Shown in pieces: positions 43,010 through 51,529 of a stretch of 64,000 nucleotides of DNA; the first letter of the stretch is position 1, and every line of letters starts with the position of its first letter. This DNA comes from Bacillota bacterium (lineage in GTDB: Bacteria; Bacillota; Clostridia; Lachnospirales; Lachnospiraceae), in NCBI GenBank assembly GCA_023458035.1, contig JAEXAX010000034.1, positions 62,001 through 126,000 on the forward strand. Reading direction: 5' to 3'. The position numbers were made by a program, and so were the translations under genes. Below the pieces are notes generated by a model. That model was not told the origin of the DNA, searched no databases, and was given only the letters and a program-made list of their open reading frames with translations.

Positions 43010-43714
43010 TCAGCTAAAATTTTTGATTTTTGTCTCAATCTCTTGTGCCAATAACTTTGCAGTGGTTGAACTAAAATGTGCTCCGTCCACAGTCTGATTC
43101 AACCCTCTCATGCTTGCAAACCATTCTTTACTCTTGGGAAATAAAGTCATTACCATAGCATCGGTTATCCTCGTTAAAAAACTCCACTTCCAGCTATACG
43201 CTTTCCTTTCTTTTGGTAAGGTATCCATCTGTAATTTGTAAATATCAATAAAATCAAATCCATACTTCTCGCATAGAAGCATTATTTTTTGGTTTCTTCT
43301 AATTATAATATCATTAGGAAACTCATTTAAATTTATATATGGCATTCCGATTATAATAGCTTTTTTACCGTTTGAAATTATCACATTCATTAAAGTTTCG
43401 AACCTACTTAAAAACTCTAAATCATCCTCTATACATTTTTTGATTTTACATCGAATAGACATTTGGAGTTTCCAATAAAAATCAACCTTTTTAAGATAGG
43501 GAAGCAATGTATCATTTGTTCCAATGCCAAGAATAACAAAATCAAAATCATTACCATGATTCTTGAAAATCTTTTCCAGACGATTACTTACTCCCCACAA
43601 AGTATCCCCATTTAACCCTTTATTGATTGTTACTATATTTTTAGATAAAAATGAAACATAAGAATATCCCACGTTTCCATATGTTAAACTATCTCCAATA
43701 CATAAAATTTTCAC
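43010..43714 (-). CDS. SGNH/GDSL-family hydrolase (element cargo)
   Basis: 234-aa cytoplasmic esterase-like protein. The four SGNH blocks are visible: ILCIGDSLTYG (Ser), KGLNGDTLWG (Gly), LGIGTNDTLLP (Asn) and VDGAHFSSTT (Asp-x-x-His). No signal peptide. Compact SGNH hydrolases deacylate small esters or carbohydrates; the substrate cannot be predicted. It is the only non-mobility gene of the element and the one most likely to affect the host. Confidence 0.85.
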   Translation of the reverse strand: MKILCIGDSLTYGNVGYSYVSFLSKNIVTINKGLNGDTLWGVSNRLEKIFKNHGNDFDFVILGIGTNDTLLPYLKKVDFYWKLQMSIRCKIKKCIEDDLEFLSRFETLMNVIISNGKKAIIIGMPYINLNEFPNDIIIRRNQKIMLLCEKYGFDFIDIYKLQMDTLPKERKAYSWKWSFLTRITDAMVMTLFPKSKEWFASMRGLNQTVDGAHFSSTTAKLLAQEIETKIKNFS

Positions 43715-43786
43715 TACTATCTCCTATATAAATTCTAATTTGTTTTACTCGCTGTTTGTAATATTATACAATATTTTCAATTAGTT

Positions 43787-45247
43787 TTACAGGTCTAATT
43801 CTTGTTTCTTTGCCTGTGTTATTTCTCTGTTTTCTTGTTGTAATTTCTCTATACAGCTTCTTACACTTTCAGCTTGTTCAACCTCTTTTCGTATATCTAT
43901 AATTTGAGAATACAGACTGTCTTTTTCTTTCTTAAAGGCTGTTACTTCCGATTTCCATTTGGATATATTTAAGGACTTGCTTTCTCCTAAATGTTCTTTC
44001 AAATATTTCTTCGCACTTTCAAATAAAATAATCTCTGCGGTATGCTCGTTGTAAAAATCTTCCTGTTTGCGTTTCTTTAATTTAGCATAGGCTTTGTAGG
44101 TATCTTTATGTTTCAAATACTTTTCTGCTTGGTCAACAAGTTTAATTTTATCATCAATGCTCTTCTCGGTGTTTTTGATAGTTCTTGTAGTCGTATAGGT
44201 CTTATCTCGTAATGTCGATATGCTTTCTTTCAGTTCTGATAGGGAGGTGGTATTTTTCTCTTTTAGGTACTCATAGCTTTCAATATACTCTTCTAAGTCT
44301 GCGTTATTCTTATCTGCATTTTTACGGATAAGATTTTCAAAGACGGATAGCAGATTTTCTTTAGGTGGGAGGGTGGATTTGAGATTATCAGTTTCTACTT
44401 TTTCCTCTTTTCCAGTTTCCCCTATCCAATTTAGCAAGGCTTTTATTCTTCTTGCTATTTCTCTTAATATCTTGTTTTGATGTTTGATTTCTCGGTTGAT
44501 GTTTCCTCTGTCGGTGGTTATGCCTTTCTTTTCCATTTGACTTGCCGATACTCCTAAATGAATGGTCGGTATTTGCTTTATGCCTTGCCTTTGAAAAGAA
44601 CGGTGATCCACTTTTTCCTGTATATTGTTTTCTTCCAAATATTTGTTGGTAATATCTGCCCATGCTTTTCGCCACTCTTCTGCTTTTTCTTGCTCATTCC
44701 AATCGACTGTATTGATTTTTTTGGTTTTGTAATTTCCGTTTTTGAGTTTTACTTTTTCTCCGTTTTCATCAAGGATATATTCTTTTTTTGATTTTGCTCC
44801 CCATGTTGTATCTTCGTTGAACGGTCGCATGGTAAGTAAGATATGAGCGTGTGGGTTTTCGTCATTTTTATCGTGTAGGGCAATATCGGCACACATACCG
44901 ACATTTACAAAATTTTCTTTTACATATTCCCTAACAAGTTCTATCTGTTTTTCTCGGTCTAATTCTTGGGGTAGGGCAATTTCTATTTCTCTTGCAAGCT
45001 GTGAGTTTTTACTTTTTTCGATTTTCTCCACGCTATTCCATAATGTTCCCCTGTCCGAAAACTCCTGTGGTGCGTTTTGAGGTAATAGAATTTCGGTATG
45101 GGATATTCCTCCTTTTCTTGTAAAGTCATGGACTATGCCGTCATATTCGTTTTTTATCTTCTCGCCACTTCGATAGGCGGAAGCTGCAACTGCACTTTTG
45201 CCTTTGCCTCTTGAGATAATTTTGATACTGAGATGATATATTGCCAT
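43787..45247 (-). CDS. mobL: MobA/MobL-family relaxase
   Basis: 486 aa. The N-terminal relaxase domain has MAIYHLSIKIISRGKGKSAVAASAYRSGEKI (catalytic-Tyr region of the MobA/MobL class) and the metal-binding HUH motif in NPHAHILLTMRPF (about residue 130). Residues about 270-480 are a long Lys/Glu-rich coiled coil. It should nick at an oriT, probably in the 45248-45303 stretch just upstream, and lead DNA transfer through another element's conjugation machinery. GGAGG precedes the ATG. Confidence 0.9.
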   Translation of the reverse strand: MAIYHLSIKIISRGKGKSAVAASAYRSGEKIKNEYDGIVHDFTRKGGISHTEILLPQNAPQEFSDRGTLWNSVEKIEKSKNSQLAREIEIALPQELDREKQIELVREYVKENFVNVGMCADIALHDKNDENPHAHILLTMRPFNEDTTWGAKSKKEYILDENGEKVKLKNGNYKTKKINTVDWNEQEKAEEWRKAWADITNKYLEENNIQEKVDHRSFQRQGIKQIPTIHLGVSASQMEKKGITTDRGNINREIKHQNKILREIARRIKALLNWIGETGKEEKVETDNLKSTLPPKENLLSVFENLIRKNADKNNADLEEYIESYEYLKEKNTTSLSELKESISTLRDKTYTTTRTIKNTEKSIDDKIKLVDQAEKYLKHKDTYKAYAKLKKRKQEDFYNEHTAEIILFESAKKYLKEHLGESKSLNISKWKSEVTAFKKEKDSLYSQIIDIRKEVEQAESVRSCIEKLQQENREITQAKKQELDL

Positions 45248-45303
45248 AAGAGAACACCTCCTCTCTTTTTCTGATACTTTGATGTGGCGATGGATAAGAC
45301 TTC

Positions 45304-45333
45304 CTAAAAAAATCGGATTGCTTTTTATCCGAT
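45304..45333 (-). terminator. Intrinsic terminator at the end of the recombinase gene
   Basis: On the minus strand ATCGGAT-loop-ATCCGAT followed by T7. The recombinase stop codon lies in the hairpin. Confidence 0.8.
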
Positions 45334-46395
45334 TTCTTTTGGGAAGTACACAAGGGGTACCTTATTGTTCTTGTGTATGGTGCGTATGTGCATTTTTGTA
45401 CCGCAATCTTTACAGTACATCAGTCCCGATAATGGGTGGATTTCTCCATCTCCGTTCGGTCTTTTTACCGGTGCATTTTTTAATATCCGTTGTACATTTT
45501 CATAGGTACTTCTATCTATGATTGGCTCGTGTACATCAGGGATTATTTGCCACTTGTCTTTATCTACATAATGGTTTCGCTTATCTTTATAATGCTTTTC
45601 AGTTTTGAAGTTGACTACATCGCCACAATACTCCTGTCTTTTCAGTATGCGTGTTAAGGTTGCTTTGTTCCAGTTATAGCGATTTTCTTCATTCAGCTTT
45701 CTGTTTTTCGCCGTTCCTCTGTCTTGCTGTTTCATATAAAAGGTTGGGGTTAGTATTTCTTTATCTTTCAAGTAAACAGCTATCTGATTGCGATTTTTCC
45801 CCACCATAAAGAGTGTAAAAATGAGTTTTACGACTTCGGCAGCTTCTTTATCGATGATCCAATAATCTTTGTTGCTTGGGTCTTTGATATAGCCGTATGG
45901 GGCTTCTGTTGCGACAGGCTTTCCGCTTGCTCCTTTGGTCTTAATGCCTGTTGTTACTTTCTTGCTGATGTCCCTTGCATACCACTCGGACATAATATTG
46001 ATAAAGGGAGCAAATTCCAATGTATTTTGGTCTTGGCTGTCGATACCGTTATTGATAGCAATAAAGCGTACATTGTTTCTTCTGAATATCTCCATAGCGT
46101 TCCCAACTTGAAGATAATCTCGTCCCCATCTTGTCATATCTTTCATAATGACTATGCCGATTTTTCCGCTCTCCACATCGCTTATCATCTGTGTGTAAGC
46201 ACTACGGTCAAAGAAGCGACCGCTTTCATCATCGTCGATATAGTGGCGAATGTTCATCAGCTTATGCTGTTTTGCATACCGTTCTAAGAATGCCTTTTGA
46301 TTTACGATACTGTTGCTCTCGCCACCGTCCCTATCCTCATCACCAACTGAAAGGCGGGAGTATAGCGCAGTGATTTTGGTTGCATATTCCATCAT
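45325..46395 (-). CDS. Serine site-specific recombinase, C-terminally shortened
   Basis: 356 aa. Resolvase catalytic domain (about 1-150): LYSRLSVGDE with the catalytic Ser region, SGRFFDRSAYTQMI, IVIMKDMTRWGRDY. Recombinase domain (about 165-290): GYIKDPSNKDYWIIDKEAA, RNQIAVYLKD, TLTRILKRQEYCGDVV. A zinc ribbon begins at LSGLMYCKDCGTKMHIR but the second Cys pair is missing, and the protein ends after VPLVYFPKEIG. Full-length relatives of the TnpX/TndX type have 500 or more residues with a coiled coil after the ribbon. So the protein seems truncated and may be inactive or altered. GGAGG precedes the start. Confidence 0.85.
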   Translation of the reverse strand: MMEYATKITALYSRLSVGDEDRDGGESNSIVNQKAFLERYAKQHKLMNIRHYIDDDESGRFFDRSAYTQMISDVESGKIGIVIMKDMTRWGRDYLQVGNAMEIFRRNNVRFIAINNGIDSQDQNTLEFAPFINIMSEWYARDISKKVTTGIKTKGASGKPVATEAPYGYIKDPSNKDYWIIDKEAAEVVKLIFTLFMVGKNRNQIAVYLKDKEILTPTFYMKQQDRGTAKNRKLNEENRYNWNKATLTRILKRQEYCGDVVNFKTEKHYKDKRNHYVDKDKWQIIPDVHEPIIDRSTYENVQRILKNAPVKRPNGDGEIHPLSGLMYCKDCGTKMHIRTIHKNNKVPLVYFPKEIG

Positions 46396-46454
46396 GGCGT
46401 TATCCTCCTTTTTTGTGTCTATATATCACTCCTGTTCAGTTAATATTATGCAAC

Positions 46455-46469
46455 CCAGGGAACGTTTTG
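46455..46469 (+). repeat. 15-bp direct repeat, right end of element
   Basis: Same 15 bases as 42867-42881. Decarboxylase coding sequence resumes directly after it. Confidence 0.9.
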
Positions 46470-47191
46470 ATGCCTGCATGACAGAGGAGCTGATCGACCT
46501 GTTGGACGGCCTGCATTTTCATACTCTGTGCGAGCAAAATACAGATGCGCTGCTGACCACATGGGCGGCAGTTGAGAGGCGATTTGGTGATATACTGCCT
46601 AAGCTTCGTTGGATCAATATGGGTGGCGGTCATCATATCACCAGAGCGGATTATGACAAAGAAAGTCTGATCGGCTTGATCCGCCGGGTGCGTGAACGCT
46701 GGAACGTAGAGGTCTATCTGGAGCCTGGCGAGGCCGTGGCCTTAAACGCCGGCTATTTTCTGACCAGGGTGCTGGACGTGGTGTATAATGAGGACGCGGC
46801 TATCGCCGTGTTGGATGCTTCGGCGGCTTGTCATATGCCGGATGTGTTGGAGATGCCGTATCAGCCACCGCTATTGGATGCAGTGAAGGCCGGTTTTGCA
46901 CCGCTGCCCGGGAAGGGAGCGGAGGGCTATACCTATATCCTTGGCGGGCCGACCTGCTTGTCCGGTGATGTGATGGGAGCATATACCTTCCCACGGGTAT
47001 TGAATGAGGGTGATCTGTTGATTTTCGGGGATATGGCCATCTATACAACCTGTAAAAACAATACCTTTAACGGCATGCCGCTGCCGTCTATTTATCAACT
47101 GACACAGACCGGAGACTGCCGTTTGCTGAAGGCATTCGGTTATGAGGATTTTCGCGCGCGCCTCGGCACTAACAGGACTGCAGCCAGATAA
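46469..47191 (+). pseudogene. nspC: NspC-like carboxynorspermidine decarboxylase, 3' part (interrupted)
   Basis: 240 codons continuing the 5' part after the element: LDGLHFHTLCEQN, WINMGGGHHITRADYD, VYLEPGEAVALNAG, AVLDASAACHMPDVLEMPY, GGPTCLSGDVMGAY, FGDMAIYTTCKNNTFNGMPLPS and GYEDFRARL, all NspC landmarks including the PLP phosphate and substrate-binding regions. An ATG at 46448 precedes it in frame but without a ribosome site. With the 5' part the repaired protein would be 414 aa. NspC makes (nor)spermidine from the carboxylated precursor. Confidence 0.85.
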
Positions 47192-47215
47192 AGCCCGATA
47201 AAGACTGACTTGCCG

Positions 47216-47244
47216 TTGCAAAACGGATGCGGATGCGGTATCAT
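47216..47244 (+). promoter_or_regulatory. Sigma-A type promoter of the glycan-precursor cassette
   Basis: TTGCAA, 17 bp, TATCAT, 68 bp before the ATG. Confidence 0.5.
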
Positions 47245-47311
47245 CATAATGTTAAGGATAAATACCATAGTCTGTATACAGGGTGCAGGCGGTACTGTCA
47301 AGGAGGAGAAA

Positions 47312-49312
47312 ATGAGCTCTGAGTTCAAGGAGAGAATGGAACAGACTTTATCGGAGTCGGCTCAGGATCACAGAAGGATCGATCATTGGAAAATCATTTC
47401 AATCTTACTGATGGTCTATGATTTTATTGCTATATTTCTGGCCTACTTTTTGGCCTTGTGGATTCGCTTTGATGCGCAGTTTCAAAAGATACCGTATTAT
47501 TATATCGAAAAGAATATGGTTTGGCTGCCGCTGTTTGCGCTGATTTGCATCTTCATTTTCTGGCGGATGCGTCTGTATAACAGTATGTGGCGCTTTGCCA
47601 GCTACTCTGAATTGATTCGTATGGGCATCTCGACGATTATCGCCCTGGTGGTCAATGTATCGGTCACCATGCTTTGGATTCGGCGTATGCCCATCACCTA
47701 CTATGTGCTGGGAATCATTCTACAGTTCGGTGCGACAATGGGTATTCGTTTTTCCTACCGCTTTTTGTTATTGATCAAGGGGCGGGTAACCACGGATGAG
47801 CGTGAATACCACAAACGTGTGATGCTGGTCGGTGCCGGCGCGGCCGGTCAGATGGTGATCCGAAATATTCTCGGCACTCCGGAAAACAATGAGAAGCTGT
47901 GCTGTATCATTGACGACAATCGTAATAAATGGGGGCGTTATATTGATGGTGTGCCGATCGTCGGAGGCCGAAATTCAATCATCGAAAGCTGTAAGAAGTA
48001 TGGCATCGAAAAGATTTATATTGCCATTCCGAGCGCCAGCCTGCCAAATAAAAAAGAGGTTTTAAACATCTGTAAGGAAACCGGCTGTAAGCTGAAGAAT
48101 ATGCCGGATATGTCCCAGGTGTTGACCGGAAATGTAACGGCATCCATGAAGGATGTCGGCGTTGAGGATCTGCTCGGCCGTGATCCGATCGTTGTGAATA
48201 TGGAAGAGATCGGGGGTCAGATCAAGGATAAGGTTATCCTGGTAACGGGCGGCGGAGGTTCCATCGGTTCAGAGCTATGTCGTCAGATTGCCAAATTGAA
48301 GCCGAAGCAGTTGATTATTTTTGATATTTACGAAAACAATGCTTATGATATTCAGCTGGAATTAAAGCGCAAATATCCGCAGCTTGACCTGGTTACACTG
48401 ATCGGTTCGGTGCGTGACAGCCGTCGTATCATGTCGGTATTTAGCACATATCATCCGGACATTGTTTATCATGCGGCGGCCCATAAGCATGTGCCGCTGA
48501 TGGAGGATAGCCCCTGCGAGTCGATCAAGAATAATGTCATCGGTACCTATAAGACAGCGTATGCGGCTGTAGCCAACGGCTGTTCAAAATTTGTCCTGAT
48601 CAGTACCGATAAGGCGGTTAATCCGACCAATATCATGGGGGCATCAAAGCGACTTTGCGAAATGATTATTCAGTCGTTTGACAGTAAGGTGAAGAAAGGT
48701 GAGGAGGAGCAGATCCCCTTCCTGTTCACCCATATGAGTCGGGAAGATACCGAACTTAAACCGGAGTGGCGGAAGCAGCCGAAGTGCAAGACCGAGTTTG
48801 TGGCTGTGCGTTTCGGTAATGTATTGGGCAGTAACGGTTCCGTTATCCCGTTATTTAAGAAACAGATCCTGGCCGGCGGCCCGGTGACCGTTACCCATAA
48901 GGATATCATCCGCTACTTTATGACCATTCCGGAGGCGGTCAGTCTGGTGCTGCAGGCCGGCTGTTTTGCCGGAGGCGGAGAAATCTTCGTATTGGATATG
49001 GGTGAACCGGTTCCCATCGATATGCTGGCTCGAAACCTGATCAAGCTGTCCGGTTATAAGCCGGATGTGGATATCAAGATCGAATATACCGGTCTTCGGC
49101 CGGGTGAAAAGCTGTATGAGGAGAAGCTGATGGCTGAGGAGGGTATCCGCAAGACTGACAATAATCTGATCCACATCGGCATGCCGATCGAATTTGATAC
49201 AGAGGAATTCCTGTTAGGGTTAAGAGGGCTGCTTGAAGTGGCCAATGCTAACGGAGATATCATTCCATGCGTAGAAAAGATGGTCAGCACCTATCACCCG
49301 ATACGCGGCTGA
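47312..49312 (+). CDS. Membrane-anchored UDP-sugar 4,6-dehydratase (PglF/CapD/FlaA1 family)
   Basis: 666 aa. Four membrane helices (about residues 25-165), then a first nucleotide-binding region MLVGAGAAGQMVI and the catalytic SDR domain starting VILVTGGGGSIGSEL (about 312). Landmarks: YHAAAHKHVPLMEDSP, NVIGTY, LISTDKAVNPTNIMGASKR. In this family the usual Tyr of the YxxxK triad is replaced by Met, as seen here (MGASK), typical of 4,6-dehydratases of the PglF/CapD type. It probably converts UDP-GlcNAc to the 4-keto-6-deoxy sugar. The ATG at 47312 follows AAGGAGGAG. Confidence 0.9.
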   Translation: MSSEFKERMEQTLSESAQDHRRIDHWKIISILLMVYDFIAIFLAYFLALWIRFDAQFQKIPYYYIEKNMVWLPLFALICIFIFWRMRLYNSMWRFASYSELIRMGISTIIALVVNVSVTMLWIRRMPITYYVLGIILQFGATMGIRFSYRFLLLIKGRVTTDEREYHKRVMLVGAGAAGQMVIRNILGTPENNEKLCCIIDDNRNKWGRYIDGVPIVGGRNSIIESCKKYGIEKIYIAIPSASLPNKKEVLNICKETGCKLKNMPDMSQVLTGNVTASMKDVGVEDLLGRDPIVVNMEEIGGQIKDKVILVTGGGGSIGSELCRQIAKLKPKQLIIFDIYENNAYDIQLELKRKYPQLDLVTLIGSVRDSRRIMSVFSTYHPDIVYHAAAHKHVPLMEDSPCESIKNNVIGTYKTAYAAVANGCSKFVLISTDKAVNPTNIMGASKRLCEMIIQSFDSKVKKGEEEQIPFLFTHMSREDTELKPEWRKQPKCKTEFVAVRFGNVLGSNGSVIPLFKKQILAGGPVTVTHKDIIRYFMTIPEAVSLVLQAGCFAGGGEIFVLDMGEPVPIDMLARNLIKLSGYKPDVDIKIEYTGLRPGEKLYEEKLMAEEGIRKTDNNLIHIGMPIEFDTEEFLLGLRGLLEVANANGDIIPCVEKMVSTYHPIRG

Positions 49313-49359
49313 TCGGCAGTCGGATAAGACGGATGTGTTTAAGAAAGAAGGTATAAAGT

Positions 49360-50571
49360 ATGAAGGTAGCATTTTCACCGCCGGACATCACCGAGAGTGA
49401 GATCGCGGAAGTGGCGGATGCCCTTCGATCCGGTTGGATCACCACCGGACCGAAGGTAAAGGAGTTGGAGCGTCAGGTAGCGGCTTACTGCGGTACCGAA
49501 ATGGCTGTTTGTTTAAATTCGCAGACCGCCTGTGCCGAAATGGCCCTGCGTCTTTTGGAGATCGGCGAGGGCGATGAGGTTCTGGTGCCGGCCTATACAT
49601 ATACGGCTTCGGCCTCAGTGATCTGCCACGTCGGTGCGACTCCGATTATGATTGACTGCCAGGAGCATTCGTTGGAAATGGATTATGATCAGGCGGCAGC
49701 GGCCATCAATGAGAGGACCAAAGCCATTATCCCGGTCGATCTGGCCGGTATCCCCTGCGATTATGAGCGCATTATGGCCATCGTGGAAGAAAAGAAGGAA
49801 TTGTTTCGTCCGCAGGGCAAATTGCAGCAGGCGATCGGACGAATCGCGATCTGCGCGGATGCGGCTCATTCCTTTGGGGCCTCGGTGGGGGCAAAAAAAA
49901 CCGGCAGTCAGGCTGATTTTTCAAGCTTCAGTTTCCATGCGGTAAAGAATTTTACCACTGCCGAAGGCGGCGCGCTGACATGGAAGCCGATTGCCGGAAT
50001 AGAAGATGCCGACCTATATAGGCAGCTGCAGTTATTTTCACTGCACGGACAGTCAAAGGATGCTCTGGCCAAGACCCAACTCGGCGCCTGGGAATATGAT
50101 ATCGTCGGACCCTGGTACAAATGTAATCTGACAGATGTGGCGGCCGGGATCGGTCTGGCCCAGATGAAACGATACGAAGGACTGCTGGCCAGACGTAAGG
50201 AAATAATCGGGCGTTATGATGCTGCCTTCAGAGCTGCCGGAATGGAAACCCTGGAGCATTATACAGACGCTTATCAGTCCTCCGGCCACCTGTATATCGT
50301 GCGCGTGCCGGGCATCTCTGTGGAGCAGAGAAATGACATAATCATTCGTATGGCCGAAGCCGGTATTGCCTGCAACGTACACTATAAGCCTCTGCCGATG
50401 ATGACTGCGTATCAGAAGTTGGGCTTTACGATCGGCAATTATCCGAATGCCTATGCCCATTATGCCAATGCGGTCAGTCTGCCGCTTCATACAAAGCTGA
50501 CAGACGAAGAGATTGTTTATGTGATCGAGAATTTTCTGCGCATCACAGAGGCCTATCGTCAGGCGGAATAG
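49360..50571 (+). CDS. DegT/DnrJ/EryC1-family sugar aminotransferase (PglE-like)
   Basis: 403-aa PLP enzyme. ALRSGWITTGPKVKELE, then SQTACAEMALRLL, CADAAHSFGAS, and the PLP-lysine in FSFHAVKNFTTAEGG (about residue 195); the C-terminal HYKPLPMMTAY closes the active site. It probably aminates the 4-keto sugar made by the upstream dehydratase. The next gene starts 8 bp after the stop. Confidence 0.92.
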   Translation: MKVAFSPPDITESEIAEVADALRSGWITTGPKVKELERQVAAYCGTEMAVCLNSQTACAEMALRLLEIGEGDEVLVPAYTYTASASVICHVGATPIMIDCQEHSLEMDYDQAAAAINERTKAIIPVDLAGIPCDYERIMAIVEEKKELFRPQGKLQQAIGRIAICADAAHSFGASVGAKKTGSQADFSSFSFHAVKNFTTAEGGALTWKPIAGIEDADLYRQLQLFSLHGQSKDALAKTQLGAWEYDIVGPWYKCNLTDVAAGIGLAQMKRYEGLLARRKEIIGRYDAAFRAAGMETLEHYTDAYQSSGHLYIVRVPGISVEQRNDIIIRMAEAGIACNVHYKPLPMMTAYQKLGFTIGNYPNAYAHYANAVSLPLHTKLTDEEIVYVIENFLRITEAYRQAE

Positions 50572-50579
50572 GGGGAGCC

Positions 50580-51263
50580 ATGTTACGAAAATGGAAGGAT
50601 CTGCCGCCTGAAATGCAAACTGAGGCGGTCAGACCGTATTATGAGATCCTGAAAAGAAAGAGTGTCAGCCTGCAGTTGAAACGTCTCTTTGATGTGGTCT
50701 TCGGTTGTTTACTGTTGGCTGTGGTTTCGCCGATCCTGCTGATTATTTCTATACTCATCGTCACTGATTCGAGAGGCGGCGTTTTTTACCGTCAAGAGCG
50801 GGTGACCAGTTATAATAGGGTGTTCCGGATCTTTAAATTTCGCACTATGGTGGCCAATGCCGATCGTATCGGCAGTCAGGTCACAGTGAATCATGACAGC
50901 CGTATCACCAAGGTCGGTCATGTGTTGCGCAAGTACCGATTGGATGAACTGCCACAGCTGTTAAATATCATTGCCGGCGATATGAGCTTTGTCGGAACCA
51001 GACCGGAAAGTGTATACTATGTAAAGGCCTATACGCCTCAGATGTATGCCACACTGCTGTTGCCGGCCGGCGTTACCAGCCTGGCCAGCATCACCTATAA
51101 GGACGAGGCCAAACTATTGGAGCAGGCGGATGATGTAGACGAGGTTTATATCAAGACCATCCTGCCGGCCAAGATGGCTTATAATCTAAAGAGCATCCGC
51201 CGGTTCAGTTTGTTATCGGAGTTCGGCGTGATGATCAAAACCGTGTTTGCGGTATTACACTAA
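50580..51263 (+). CDS. Bacterial sugar transferase (PglC/WcaJ-type phosphoglycosyl transferase)
   Basis: 227 aa. One hydrophobic re-entrant segment (VVFGCLLLAVVSPILLIISILIV, split across about residues 37-60) precedes the catalytic domain: GGVFYRQERV, FRIFKFRTMV, RLDELPQLLNIIAGDMSFVGTRPE (the Asp-Glu dyad is in LDELPQ). It should transfer the sugar phosphate to undecaprenyl phosphate and so start a surface glycan. Its short size matches the PglC class. No PglD acetyltransferase is adjacent. Confidence 0.9.
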   Translation: MLRKWKDLPPEMQTEAVRPYYEILKRKSVSLQLKRLFDVVFGCLLLAVVSPILLIISILIVTDSRGGVFYRQERVTSYNRVFRIFKFRTMVANADRIGSQVTVNHDSRITKVGHVLRKYRLDELPQLLNIIAGDMSFVGTRPESVYYVKAYTPQMYATLLLPAGVTSLASITYKDEAKLLEQADDVDEVYIKTILPAKMAYNLKSIRRFSLLSEFGVMIKTVFAVLH

Positions 51264-51304
51264 GTTTCAAGTCGCTGTGTTTTCATCATGCAGCGGTCAT
51301 AAGA

Positions 51305-51349
51305 GAGAGTCGGGAGAGCTCGGACGGGCTTTTCCGACATCAGACTCTC
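51305..51349 (+). terminator. Intrinsic terminator after the sugar transferase
   Basis: GAGAGTC / GACTCTC outer stem with an inner CGGA/TCCG hairpin; weak T tract. Confidence 0.6.
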
Positions 51350-51460
51350 GCTATCTTATTTATCTATACAAGCTTATACGTTCTATCTTTAAAGAATCAT
51401 CATTCGTGTTTCCGCGAAGTATATCCGATTGAAATTGTATGAATTTCATAGCAGCTGTCA

Positions 51461-51487
51461 GGATCGCTGTAACAGCGACCGTTTTTT
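51461..51487 (+). terminator. Terminator or attenuator in the leader of the FHA gene
   Basis: GG-TCGCTG-TAA-CAGCGA-CC (one bulged A) followed by T6, only 43 bp before the FHA-protein start. Upstream in the same leader is the inverted repeat TGAAATT-N5-AATTTCA (51430-51448). Confidence 0.65.
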
Positions 51488-51529
51488 GCGTACAAAGGGG
51501 CTTATTTGTGTACCCGGAAAGGAAGAAAT

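Larger units (their letters stand above)
42867..46469. mobile_element. 3.6-kb mobilizable integrative element inserted in the nspC-like gene
   Basis: AT-rich unit inserted between codons of the decarboxylase and flanked by the 15-bp direct repeat CCAGGGAACGTTTTG. Contents, all on the minus strand: a serine recombinase next to the right end, a MobA/MobL relaxase and an SGNH hydrolase near the left end. Joining the repeats (keeping one copy) gives ...TTRERF-DACMTEE... in perfect frame, which proves the insertion point. The gene set is that of a small mobilizable element that uses a host conjugative system. There is no replication or transfer apparatus. Confidence 0.85.

Noticed and set aside
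46313..46454. N-terminal extension of the 3' NspC fragment into the element
   Set aside because: Those codons are antisense to the recombinase gene; NspC similarity begins exactly at the 15-bp repeat.
47210..47311. Upstream extension of the PglF-like protein
   Set aside because: It runs through the promoter; the ATG at 47312 has a strong GGAGG and matches family N-termini.
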